A stretch of DNA of 47,843 bases from Myxococcales bacterium. GTDB taxonomy: Bacteria > Myxococcota_A > Polyangia > Polyangiales > Polyangiaceae. The stretch lies in contig JAHFDY010000007.1 of NCBI GenBank assembly GCA_023248735.1, forward strand, positions 1 to 47,843, read 5' to 3'. Shown piece by piece: positions 25,212 to 32,865 of this stretch; within the stretch, counting starts at the first letter, position 1; the number at the start of each line of letters is the position of its first letter. The notes beneath the pieces were generated by a model. It was not told the origin of the DNA and did no database searches. It was given only the letters and a program-made list of their open reading frames with translations. The translations under genes and the position numbers were made by a program.

Positions 25212-26584
25212 CGTAGCCGCTGACGCGCTTTGAGAAGAGCGTCGTTCACCATGAAGTCGACCTGAATCGGATCGGCCCAGCGTCGTTGCTGGTGCACGCT
25301 TAACTGATGGAGCGGATCGAAGTAGAGGAAGAACTGTCCCGGCTTGACGGATGGCGCCTGGTACACGCTCACACCAGTATCGCGATCGTAGTATTCGTAA
25401 CTATGTGCATCACGTTTTCCGCCCCCCCCCGGTGCGTCGACTACGAACACTGGCGTGTTGAATCCTGCCGTGCTGCCCCGCACGTACTTCTCAATAAAGA
25501 GAGCCGTCTCGACGGATGTGCGGAGGTCCTCGACACCTCGCACGAGATCGTGAACGTAGACGTAATAAGGATGCACGTTCACATGACCAAGGCGCTTGAC
25601 CAACATCGTCATGGCTTCAGGTGAGTCGTTCACTCCGCGTTGAAGCACTGTTTGGTTACGCACAACGATTCCGCGCTCGGTCAGGAGATCCATCGCAAGC
25701 TTGGTGGTCTCGGTGATCTCGACGGCGTGATTGAAATGAGTGTGGAGAACCACCTCTTTGTGAATCTTCCGGCCCTTTTCCACCACGCGTGTTAGCGCAT
25801 CGGTCCACGCCGCATCGGCCAATATCTTTTGCGGCATCACAGCGGGCCCCTTGGTTGCGAAGCGCATGCGCCGAACGTTGGGCATCGCAAGGAGCGCATC
25901 GCCGATCTCTTCGAGCTGCGTGGCGCGCAACTGGTATGCGTCACCCCCGCTGATGACAATGTCCTCAAGCTCGGGTCGCGAGACGATGTACTCGAACGCA
26001 CGCTTCCAGCGCTCGTCGCTGACCCGTAATTGCACTTTCTCGACCTCTTCGGTGTCGAGGCCAATCGCGTAACTCCGCGTACAGAATCGGCAATACACCG
26101 GGCACTGATCGAGCGGAAGAAACAGCGCTTTGTCGGGATAGCGATGCGTGAGCCCGGGCGTTGGCGCGTCCTCCATTTCGTGGAGCGAGTCGAGATCCAG
26201 CTTCGGATGGTCGGGCAAGAGACGCGACGCGACGGGAAGGAACTGAACCCGCAGCGGATCAGCGTAAGGGTCGTCCCAATCGATGAGCCCAAGGATGTAT
26301 GGGCTCACGCGCAAGCTCATCGGTGCGCGCTTGATGCCGAGCTCCACGTCCTCGAAAAACGCGCGGCTCACGCGGTCGCCAAGCACGTCGGCAAGTTTGC
26401 TGACTTTGGTGATCGAGTGCTTCGCCTGCCAGAGGTGATCGTCGAACGTTTCACGAGGCACGTCCGCAAAGCCAGGGACCCTTCGCCAGAATTCGTCCGC
26501 ACGGAGTTCGCGGTAGGCAAACGCACTTGGGTCGACAGCCGGCTTGCGGAATTTGGCTTCGGGCACGATCGGTAGCGTCGTCAT
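25208..26584 (-). CDS. kamA: KamA-family radical SAM aminomutase, probably lysine 2,3-aminomutase
   Basis: A 458-residue radical SAM, PLP-dependent enzyme that would convert L-lysine to beta-lysine. The [4Fe-4S] cluster motif is Cys161-x3-Cys165-x2-Cys168. PLP-binding Lys390 lies in PGGGGK. Asp346 (HDLVRG) and Asp383 (VVDAPGG) are 37 residues apart, the same spacing as the two aspartates that hold the lysine side-chain amine in the Clostridium subterminale enzyme; glutamate mutases replace them. The C-terminal zinc cysteines of the clostridial enzyme are absent. The start at 26584 has AGAGG upstream. The gene overlaps acpS by ATGA, tying it to the carrier-protein cluster. EpmB-like roles on protein lysine are an alternative. 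Confidence 0.85.
   Translation of the reverse strand: MTTLPIVPEAKFRKPAVDPSAFAYRELRADEFWRRVPGFADVPRETFDDHLWQAKHSITKVSKLADVLGDRVSRAFFEDVELGIKRAPMSLRVSPYILGLIDWDDPYADPLRVQFLPVASRLLPDHPKLDLDSLHEMEDAPTPGLTHRYPDKALFLPLDQCPVYCRFCTRSYAIGLDTEEVEKVQLRVSDERWKRAFEYIVSRPELEDIVISGGDAYQLRATQLEEIGDALLAMPNVRRMRFATKGPAVMPQKILADAAWTDALTRVVEKGRKIHKEVVLHTHFNHAVEITETTKLAMDLLTERGIVVRNQTVLQRGVNDSPEAMTMLVKRLGHVNVHPYYVYVHDLVRGVEDLRTSVETALFIEKYVRGSTAGFNTPVFVVDAPGGGGKRDAHSYEYYDRDTGVSVYQAPSVKPGQFFLYFDPLHQLSVHQQRRWADPIQVDFMVNDALLKARQRLR
25422..25430. repeat. Nine-base C/G homopolymer in the aminomutase gene
   Basis: A run of nine C on the plus strand, which is G9 on the coding strand, encodes part of the PLP-site loop PGGGGK. 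The protein motif requires glycines, but unbroken GGG codons are a choice. Such tracts are prone to slippage and sequencing error. Confidence 0.9.
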
Positions 26585-26681
26585 TCTGTCGCACCTCTTT
26601 CCGTCATTGTGCGGCCGCGACGCCGACAGTTGCAACTGCGTGCTTGCGCGTGATCGGTTGTGCCGCATACGTTTCAAGAAG

Positions 26682-27191
26682 ATGGCGCGTTCACACCTAT
26701 TTCTACTCGGGTCCCTTTGCTTCGCCACGTTCATTGCTTGCGGCGCTTGTGAGGAGAAGAAAGCGGACCTTGCCCCCGTTCCAAGCACCACCGTGACGAC
26801 CGCTGCGGTCACCGCGACGCCCGCGTCAGTTGCGCCTTCCGTAAGTGCACCGCCTAGTGCCAGCGCCACGCCGAGCGCCACGCCGAGCGCGAGCGCAAAA
26901 CCCGCGCCCACGTGCGGTGACAAACCGCTGCCGCCATGTCCGCTCGCCAGCTGGATGAAGGCGAACACCTCGCCCGCCGTTGCGTCGCAAGACTTCGCGG
27001 CGCTTGCAACCGCCCTCGACAAAATCGCGACGTTCGCTCCGCCGGGTTATGGCAATTGGGCCTCTATTTCGCGTGATGGTGCAAAGGCTGCCCGTGACAA
27101 CAACCTCGACGCCGCCAAGAGATCCTGCACGGGTTGCCACGATCAATATAAGGCGCGCTACAAGAAAGAGATGCGCGACCGGAAGATATAG
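26682..27191 (+). CDS. Lipoprotein with C-terminal CxxCH haem-binding motif (cytochrome c-like)
   Basis: A 169-residue predicted lipoprotein. The signal peptide ends in a lipobox (FIACGAC, Cys at about 20). A Pro/Ala/Ser/Thr linker with short repeats spans about residues 30-80. A small helical domain ends with CTGCHDQYKARYKK near residue 150. Haem attachment close to the C-terminus resembles class II cytochromes (c', c-556), though the domain is shorter than usual. It would be exported and tethered to a membrane, carrying one haem. No electron-transfer partner is nearby. The WYL regulator gene begins 12 bases downstream, so the pair is probably cotranscribed. It is divergent from the aminomutase gene. 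Confidence 0.75.
   Translation: MARSHLFLLGSLCFATFIACGACEEKKADLAPVPSTTVTTAAVTATPASVAPSVSAPPSASATPSATPSASAKPAPTCGDKPLPPCPLASWMKANTSPAVASQDFAALATALDKIATFAPPGYGNWASISRDGAKAARDNNLDAAKRSCTGCHDQYKARYKKEMRDRKI
26862..26897 (+). repeat. Tandem 12-base repeat in the lipoprotein linker
   Basis: AGCGCCACGCCG occurs twice in a row (26862-26873 and 26874-26885) and is followed by a degenerate third copy. It encodes Ser-Ala-Thr-Pro units of a flexible linker; repeat number may vary between strains. Confidence 0.7.
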
Positions 27192-27203
27192 GGGCAGAGA
27201 GCA

Positions 27204-28274
27204 GTGGCAGTTCGCCCGATTCCGCGCCCTCGTGTTCCCAAAGTCGGGAGGCCGATCGGACGCTTCACTCAGCATCGCCGTCTCGACCGACTCAAAGAGA
27301 CGCTTGAAAGCAACCCAGCTGGCTTGTCGCTCGACGACCTCTCACTCTTGCTCCGCGTCACGCATCGATCCGTCCGTCGCTACTTGACGGAGCTCTCGCT
27401 CATCGTCGAGCTCGAATCGATAGCAACCGCCCCCGGCGGCGCGAACCTATGGCGCATCAAGCCAAGCGAACGCGGTCGCGCGGTCCTCTTGCGACGCACG
27501 CAGGCCTACGGCCTGTTGCTTGGACGACGCATGCTCGAAGGCCTCAAGGGTTCAGCATTCGTCGAGGAACTCGACCTTGCCCAGACTCAAGTCTTGCTCG
27601 TTGCCCAACGCCCCGTGCGCGCGCCCTCTCGCAATGAGGGCACGATCGACTCTCGCCTCGAGGAGCGCTTCTTCTACGCACCGGCCGAGCTGCGAAACTA
27701 CACGACGTCCGTTGAAGACTTCGACGCGCTGCTACACGCCACTTCGGAATTGCGACCGGTCCGCTTTGTGTTGTCAGAACGCGAAAAGAGCCCCCACACG
27801 CGCGCGCAACCATTCTTGCCATACGCGGTGATCGTCCATCGCGGGACTGTGTACGTGATCGGAGAAAATCCGGCGTCTACGGAGCGCTCGGTTCTGATGC
27901 TCGACCGAATGGGCCAGGTCGAAATCGACACCACGCAACGGTTTGAAGTGCCGCCAGACTTTGACGCATCGACCTACCTGCACGGCGAGTTTGGAGTCAT
28001 CGCACCTGAAGGCAAGCCGGTCGAAGTCCTCATCGAATTTGACGCAAGTGCGGCTACATTTCTGAGAAACCGGCGCGTGCATCCGAGCCAGAAGCTGGCG
28101 ATCGCGAGCGACGGGCGTATGCGGCTCTCGGTCCGATTGCCGAACCTTGAATGCGTGAGGCCTTGGTTACTTTCTTTCGGGCCGCACGCCAAAGTCGTCG
28201 CTCCCGCGGAGCTCGCCGCTCAGATAACGGAGCATTTACAGCGAACAATCTCGCTGTACGCGGCCGAGTCGTAG
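27204..28274 (+). CDS. WYL-domain transcriptional regulator
   Basis: A 356-residue predicted DNA-binding regulator. Residues about 25-85 form a winged helix-turn-helix (LDRLKETLESNPAGLSLDDLSLLL then SVRRYLTELS). Residues about 150-260 form a WYL domain, the ligand- or nucleic-acid-sensing fold, with RAQPFLPYAVIVHRGTVYVIGEN, and the WCX-like C-terminal extension follows (VEVLIEFDASAATFLRNRRVHPSQ). The start is GTG at 27204, just after a purine-rich stretch. Target genes are unknown. Cotranscription with the cytochrome-like lipoprotein gene suggests, but does not show, a link. Confidence 0.85.
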   Translation: MAVRPIPRPRVPKVGRPIGRFTQHRRLDRLKETLESNPAGLSLDDLSLLLRVTHRSVRRYLTELSLIVELESIATAPGGANLWRIKPSERGRAVLLRRTQAYGLLLGRRMLEGLKGSAFVEELDLAQTQVLLVAQRPVRAPSRNEGTIDSRLEERFFYAPAELRNYTTSVEDFDALLHATSELRPVRFVLSEREKSPHTRAQPFLPYAVIVHRGTVYVIGENPASTERSVLMLDRMGQVEIDTTQRFEVPPDFDASTYLHGEFGVIAPEGKPVEVLIEFDASAATFLRNRRVHPSQKLAIASDGRMRLSVRLPNLECVRPWLLSFGPHAKVVAPAELAAQITEHLQRTISLYAAES

Positions 28275-28299
28275 CCAAATTACCGCGCGCGGTCCGTAC

Positions 28300-28956
28300 A
28301 TGCTAAGGCCGGGCACCCACATGGCCGCGCGCGAAGAGTCCCAAGGCATGCCGAAGAGGCCATGGTACGTGACGCTCGCGTTGATCGGCTCGTTCCTGTT
28401 CGCCATCGGCGCTGGCGTCGAAGGCTGGGACCGTCTCCGGCAGTATCAGGGCGCCGAAACGAAGATCGAACTCGAGAGCATACGGGACGAAGCGGCGCGC
28501 TTGCGCGTCAAGCAAAGCAGCGACGTGCTGAGCGACGCGCTCTATGCGCACAAAAAGGCGTCTTACCCGCTGCACGTTGCGCTCTTCCTAGTGAGCGTCG
28601 CGATGGCAGCCTTCTCGGTACGAGTGCTCTTCACGAGAGCATTCGGTCGAACGCTGCTTGTACAACTTGTGGGCGTACAAGCCGCGCTCATGGTGGCGCG
28701 CCACGTTGTCGACGGAGAGACACGCGAAGCTGGCCTCGCGTTTCAGCGCACCCATACGCAGGCGCTGTATGCGATGGTGGGCCAAGACTCATCGTGGATC
28801 GATTCCTTTGTGAAGATTGCGCGTGTGGGGGCGCCCGTCTATCTCGGCTTTCGCACGCTCGCGAGCCTGCTCATTATCGCCGCACTGCTCGATAGCAAAG
28901 CGCGGCACGCGCTCGACGTCGCAGACACCGACGACTCGACTTCCGAGTTTGAGTAA
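28300..28956 (+). CDS. Uncharacterised integral membrane protein
   Basis: Not recognised. A 218-residue protein with about four hydrophobic helices: residues 22-42, 78-98, 106-124 and 172-192. The segment between the first two (about 45-75) is charged and helical, possibly coiled. The C-terminus is acidic (DVADTDDSTSEFE). The start may be the ATG at 28300, or ATGs at 28321 and 28348 that would begin closer to the first helix. The stop shares one base with the mutL start (TAATG), so it is the first gene of a mutL-miaA operon. No role in DNA repair is implied by that alone. Confidence 0.7.
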   Translation: MLRPGTHMAAREESQGMPKRPWYVTLALIGSFLFAIGAGVEGWDRLRQYQGAETKIELESIRDEAARLRVKQSSDVLSDALYAHKKASYPLHVALFLVSVAMAAFSVRVLFTRAFGRTLLVQLVGVQAALMVARHVVDGETREAGLAFQRTHTQALYAMVGQDSSWIDSFVKIARVGAPVYLGFRTLASLLIIAALLDSKARHALDVADTDDSTSEFE

Positions 28957-30767
28957 TGTCCCGCATCGAACTTCTTTCGCCCACGATTGCCAATCAAATC
29001 GCCGCGGGCGAAGTCGTCGAACGACCCGCGAGCGTCGTCAAGGAACTTGTCGAAAATGCCCTCGACGCAGGCGCCACGAAAGTTCGCATCGAGGTGTCGC
29101 ACGGTGGACTCTCTCGCATCGTGGTGACGGACGACGGTGCTGGCATGGACGAAACCGACGCGCGCATGTGCTTCGAACGCCATGCCACGAGCAAACTCTC
29201 CCATTTCGAAGACCTGCAGCGGCTCTCCACGTTCGGCTTTCGCGGCGAAGCGCTCCCGAGCATTGCGTCGGTCGCAAAGGTCAAGTTGGTTACCCGTTTA
29301 CGCGGAGCGAGCGAAGGCGTCGAGGTCACCATTTTTGGCGGCATGACACCGATTGTTGCTCCGGCGGGCGCCGCTGAGGGCACGTCGATCACCATCGACG
29401 ATCTTTTTTACAACGTGCCCGCGCGTCGCAAGTTTGCCAAATCGCAGGGCGCAGAAGCAGCCCAGGTGGGCGAGGTCGTGCTTCTCGCCGCGCTGAGCCG
29501 GCCGGACGTTTCGTTCACGCTCGTGCGCGATCAACGCTTGGCTCGTGAGTACTTGCGAAGTTCCGGACGAAAGGACCGCGTCGCGAGCGTCTTCGACGAG
29601 CCACTTGAGCTCAACGTTGGGGAGCGCAACAACATGCGCTTCGAGGCCTACTTATCGGCCCCTGAGCGCGCGCGAAGTGGCGCAACCGCCCTCTACTTCT
29701 TCGTTAACGGGCGACCCGTGCGCGATCGCTCGCTCGCTCGCGCCGTCGCTCAAGCATACGGTTCCGTACTCGAGCCGGGACGCTATCCGCTCGGTGCCGT
29801 GTACCTCGAGCTCCCGCCTGAATTCGTCGACATCAACGTCCACCCGCAGAAGGCCGAAGTGCGTTTCGCCCAGGGGCGCAGCGTTGCGGACGCCCTCTCA
29901 CGCGAATTGAATCACTCGCTCGGCAAGGTATTTTCGCTACCCGCGTTTGGCGGGAACACGAGCGATCGGTTCCAGACGAAACTCCAGGAACCGAGCAGCT
30001 ACGCCGTGCTTCACGAAGGAGACGAGCGATCGCATGTAAGCCCTGCCATCGCAATGCTCGCGGAACCAGCTCAGCTCCGGTTCTCAAACGAACGCAACGC
30101 ACCTGACCTCGACTTCCCCAAGAGCGAGATGGGTTCGTCGCTAGACTCGCCCCACGGGAGCCCACAAAAGCAGACCCCAAGGCGCGTTGGGTTCTACGCG
30201 AACTTGCGTTTTGTTGGTCAAGTGCGTGCGATGTTTCTCGTCTGCGAAGGTGAGGACGGTGTCTACATTCTTGACCAACACGCCGCTGCCGAGCGCGTGA
30301 CCTTTCATCGTCTTAAGACCTCGTACGGAGCGCGCACCGTAGCGACTCAACAACTGTTGATCCCCGAGGTCGTGACGGTTTCAACTCACGAAGCGTCGCT
30401 CATCGACGAGCTTCACGATTCGATATTGCAAATGGGTCTCGACGTTACCCGCATGGGCGACACGGGAGTCGCGGTGCGCGCCGTGCCGAAGGTGCTCGAG
30501 CGCGTGCCCCCCGAACGGCTCGTAAGAGACTTGCTCGCAGAAGTTGATTACGCCGCCAAGCGACCTTTCTCCGATGCCGTTGACCTCGTCCTCGCGACGA
30601 TGGCGTGCCATGGATCGATTCGCGCTGGCGATATCGTGCACCCGGATGAGGTAACCGCGCTTCTTTTGTCACTTGATCAGGTCGATTTTGCGGGCCACTG
30701 CCCGCACGGAAGGCCGGTTGTCACCCGCATGGCTTTTGATGAACTCGAACGCAAAGTGGGTCGATAG
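28956..30767 (+). CDS. mutL: DNA mismatch repair protein MutL (endonuclease-type)
   Basis: Mismatch repair coordinator, 603 residues. The N-terminal GHKL ATPase has NQIAAGEVVERPASVVKELVENALDAGAT (about 13-41), DDGAGMD and GFRGEALPSIASV. A variable linker follows (about 330-405), then the C-terminal dimerisation and nuclease domain. Nuclease metal-site elements are present: DQHAAAER from about residue 440, ACHGSIRA near 551 and CPHGRP near 585. The extended motif DQHA(x)2E(x)4E ends in His instead of the last Glu. It is thus of the nicking type found in bacteria without MutH. It overlaps the upstream membrane protein gene by 1 base and miaA by 29 bases. Confidence 0.95.
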   Translation: MSRIELLSPTIANQIAAGEVVERPASVVKELVENALDAGATKVRIEVSHGGLSRIVVTDDGAGMDETDARMCFERHATSKLSHFEDLQRLSTFGFRGEALPSIASVAKVKLVTRLRGASEGVEVTIFGGMTPIVAPAGAAEGTSITIDDLFYNVPARRKFAKSQGAEAAQVGEVVLLAALSRPDVSFTLVRDQRLAREYLRSSGRKDRVASVFDEPLELNVGERNNMRFEAYLSAPERARSGATALYFFVNGRPVRDRSLARAVAQAYGSVLEPGRYPLGAVYLELPPEFVDINVHPQKAEVRFAQGRSVADALSRELNHSLGKVFSLPAFGGNTSDRFQTKLQEPSSYAVLHEGDERSHVSPAIAMLAEPAQLRFSNERNAPDLDFPKSEMGSSLDSPHGSPQKQTPRRVGFYANLRFVGQVRAMFLVCEGEDGVYILDQHAAAERVTFHRLKTSYGARTVATQQLLIPEVVTVSTHEASLIDELHDSILQMGLDVTRMGDTGVAVRAVPKVLERVPPERLVRDLLAEVDYAAKRPFSDAVDLVLATMACHGSIRAGDIVHPDEVTALLLSLDQVDFAGHCPHGRPVVTRMAFDELERKVGR

Positions 30768-31686
30768 CGCAGCGGACGAAATCGTGCGTTCGTGGCGTCA
30801 AAGCCCCGACGTGATCCTGAGCGTGGTAGGGCCGACCGCGAGCGGCAAGACGGACTTGGCGATTGCCATCGCGACTCGCATTTTTGGCGAAATCATTAGC
30901 GCCGACAGCGTGCAAGTGTACCGCGAATTCGAGCGTGGGACCGGAAAGCCGAGCGCCGAAGAGCGCGCTCGCGTTCCGCACCACATGATCGATATTTGCG
31001 ACCCACATGACGCAATAGACGCAGCCAAATTTGTGACCCTTGCGGACCGCACAATCGAGGACGTGCGCTCCCGTGGCCGCGTTCCCATCGTGTGCGGCGG
31101 AACGTTTCTTTGGACGCGTGCCCTCCTCTTGGGCCTCGCGCCAATTCCGGCGGGTGACAAAGTGGTCCGCGACGAGTTGCGCGCCATCGCCGATAGTCAA
31201 GGCGTGGAATCACTTCATCAGATGCTACATAGCGTCGATCCTGCGAGCGCGAGGCGTCTACACGTGAACGATCTTGTGCGCGTGAGCCGAGCGCTCGAGG
31301 TCTTTCGCATGACGGGAAAGCCGCTCTCGTCGTGGCACGACGAGCACGCGTTTCGGGAAACTCGGCATCCGCATCGACTCATCGGGATCGATCAGCCGCG
31401 CGAAACGCTCGATGTTCGCGTTCGCGCGCGCGCGAAGGCCTGGATCGAGGAGGGCTGGGTTGACGACGTTCGCCTATTGATCCGCCGAAGTTACCTTTCC
31501 AGCCGTGCGATGGGTTCCGTGGGTTTCGCGGAGATTGCGGAAGCAATCGCAGAGGAAGCGCAGACAGGCGTCCCAATCAATACCGCCACATTGGTCGACC
31601 AAATCGTGCGCAAAACACGCGTCTTCGTGAGACGCCAACGCACGTGGCTACGAGACAAGACGATGACTTGGGTATCGCCCAATTGA
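30739..31686 (+). CDS. miaA: tRNA dimethylallyltransferase
   Basis: Adds the dimethylallyl group to N6 of adenosine 37 in tRNAs that read codons beginning with U. 315 residues, typical length. The P-loop is GPTASGKT at 31-38, followed by IISADSVQVYREFERGTGKPS and the GGTFLWTRALL segment (usually GGTGLYLKAL). The C-terminal part ends with VRKTRVFVRRQRTWLRD, the tRNA-binding Lys/Arg patch of the family. The ATG at 30739 lies 29 bases inside mutL in another frame. mutL-miaA adjacency is a widespread order in bacteria. Confidence 0.94.
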   Translation: MNSNAKWVDSAADEIVRSWRQSPDVILSVVGPTASGKTDLAIAIATRIFGEIISADSVQVYREFERGTGKPSAEERARVPHHMIDICDPHDAIDAAKFVTLADRTIEDVRSRGRVPIVCGGTFLWTRALLLGLAPIPAGDKVVRDELRAIADSQGVESLHQMLHSVDPASARRLHVNDLVRVSRALEVFRMTGKPLSSWHDEHAFRETRHPHRLIGIDQPRETLDVRVRARAKAWIEEGWVDDVRLLIRRSYLSSRAMGSVGFAEIAEAIAEEAQTGVPINTATLVDQIVRKTRVFVRRQRTWLRDKTMTWVSPN

Positions 31687-31731
31687 GGACGGTTTGCCCC
31701 TTCTGGCATCCCCGAAAAACCGAGTTCCAAC

Positions 31732-32289
31732 TCAACAAACGAGGGCCAAGGACGCGTCGAGCACGTCGGCGAAGCGCGTTTTTTGAAGCGAGCCACGGAG
31801 CTCGATCCTCGGAGCAAAGGCTCGCAGATCAGCCTCAACGTGCTCGACTTCGCGAGCCCCGTCTCGAGGTCGCGTGCTCGTTGCCTCTTCAACCTCGATG
31901 GGTTCTAAATCACCTTCAATCGGCGTCGGCAACGGACCCGACTCGGGCGGAGGCGTGTGCCTGGGCGGAGGCTCCTCGGCGGCGGGTGGGCCCTCGGAGG
32001 CAATCAGACGGCTCGCTGACTCACTCATGAGATCGTCGAACATCATCATGTCGTGCTGGTCTGCGACAGGCAACGAAGTTGACGATGGCAGATCGTCAAC
32101 TAGGTTGATATCGAGTCCCTCAACATCATCGTCCATGACGACTAGGTGCGACGAGGCGGCAACCATCCTGCCCTCGAGCGGAAGCGCCGCCTCGGGGGTC
32201 ACAGACGCAACACCGTTTCGTGGTTCTGCGCCGCGCGCCACGACGCGCAGAAGCAGCGTTTCTAGGGCTGCGATACGCTCTGTGCTCAT
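31732..32289 (-). CDS. Uncharacterised acidic, proline-rich protein
   Basis: Not recognised. 185 residues, with no signal peptide or membrane helix. The N-terminal ~20 residues are a possible helix. The middle is acidic (DDDVEGLDINLVDDL) and then Pro/Glu-rich (PPAAEEPPPRHTPPPESGPLP at about 100-120), so it is probably disordered. The C-terminal ~30 residues (RIELRGSLQKTRFADVLDASLALV) could form a short folded element. It overlaps the stop of the upstream gene by 4 bases (ATGA). A linker-type scaffold or regulator is conceivable; nothing in the sequence fixes this. Confidence 0.6.
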   Translation of the reverse strand: MSTERIAALETLLLRVVARGAEPRNGVASVTPEAALPLEGRMVAASSHLVVMDDDVEGLDINLVDDLPSSTSLPVADQHDMMMFDDLMSESASRLIASEGPPAAEEPPPRHTPPPESGPLPTPIEGDLEPIEVEEATSTRPRDGAREVEHVEADLRAFAPRIELRGSLQKTRFADVLDASLALVC

Positions 32290-32819
32290 GCCGAACCTCT
32301 CTTTGACAAAGCCACGATGGCTTGTTGCCAGGACTCACCGGCTTGCAGCTTGCTCGTCACCTGCGAAGCGACGGAAGGCGCGCATACGAGGTAGCGAGAA
32401 ACGCGGTTTTCCTCGCCTAACGACACGCATCTTACATCCCGCTGCGATGCAGCCATCAGTACTCCCGAAAAGAATGCGGCGAGAAACGCGCTTGGAAGCT
32501 GTGCCTCTGTTACGCGCACGATGAGGGCGTCTCCCCAGCGTTCGAGGCTGATGTTGCCATATCCCCGAACTGCGCACTCGCCCGCCAAATGTTCGACGAA
32601 GAGATCCGTTTCAAGCGCGATGCGAGTGACGAGTTTTTCGCCAAGTTGCGCGCCAACAAGTTCTGCCAAGACCGACGCCGCACCTTCATTGGCAGCTACA
32701 AATTTGCGGAGCACATCAAGCGGAACCAGCCACCCTGGAGCGCCACCCGGATCGGTCAGCGCGCCCTTGCCGAGGTCGACAGCGAGAGTCCCCTGAAGCT
32801 CGAATCGCGCGTGTTGCAT
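32286..32819 (-). CDS. Uncharacterised protein, coupled to the acidic protein gene
   Basis: Not recognised. 177 residues from the chosen ATG at 32819; an ATG at 32867 would add 16 residues and overlap the divergent gene's start. The sequence is mixed alpha/beta without membrane segments. It starts with a strand-like FELQGTLAVDLGKG and contains a central LVGAQLGEKLVTRI...GYGNISLERWGDALIV stretch reminiscent of small sensory or hydrocarbon-binding folds, but I cannot support a family call. The coupled downstream gene suggests the two proteins act together. Confidence 0.6.
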   Translation of the reverse strand: MQHARFELQGTLAVDLGKGALTDPGGAPGWLVPLDVLRKFVAANEGAASVLAELVGAQLGEKLVTRIALETDLFVEHLAGECAVRGYGNISLERWGDALIVRVTEAQLPSAFLAAFFSGVLMAASQRDVRCVSLGEENRVSRYLVCAPSVASQVTSKLQAGESWQQAIVALSKRGSA

Positions 32820-32865
32820 TGCAATCGAAGATACAAGGACTCGAGGAAGAGCGTAAACATTGAGC

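Larger units (their letters stand above)
15625..26584 (-). other. Candidate biosynthetic gene cluster built on an amino acid:[carrier protein] ligase
   Basis: Nine same-strand genes: aminomutase, holo-ACP synthase, carrier protein, dehydrogenase, ligase, DUF1839, glycoside hydrolase, double hydrolase, glycosyltransferase. Stop/start overlaps occur at 25208-25211, 21266-21269 and 18747; gaps of 65, 2, 145, 62 and 144 bases separate the others. A second promoter could sit in the 145-base gap before the ligase gene. Convergent plus-strand genes at 13422-15607 may belong to the same pathway. Boundaries are inferred from strand and spacing only. Confidence 0.6.

Noticed and set aside
26585..27022. 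N-terminal 146-residue extension of KamA.
   Set aside because: It mirrors the lipoprotein linker in another frame; a good ribosome site and family start support 26584.
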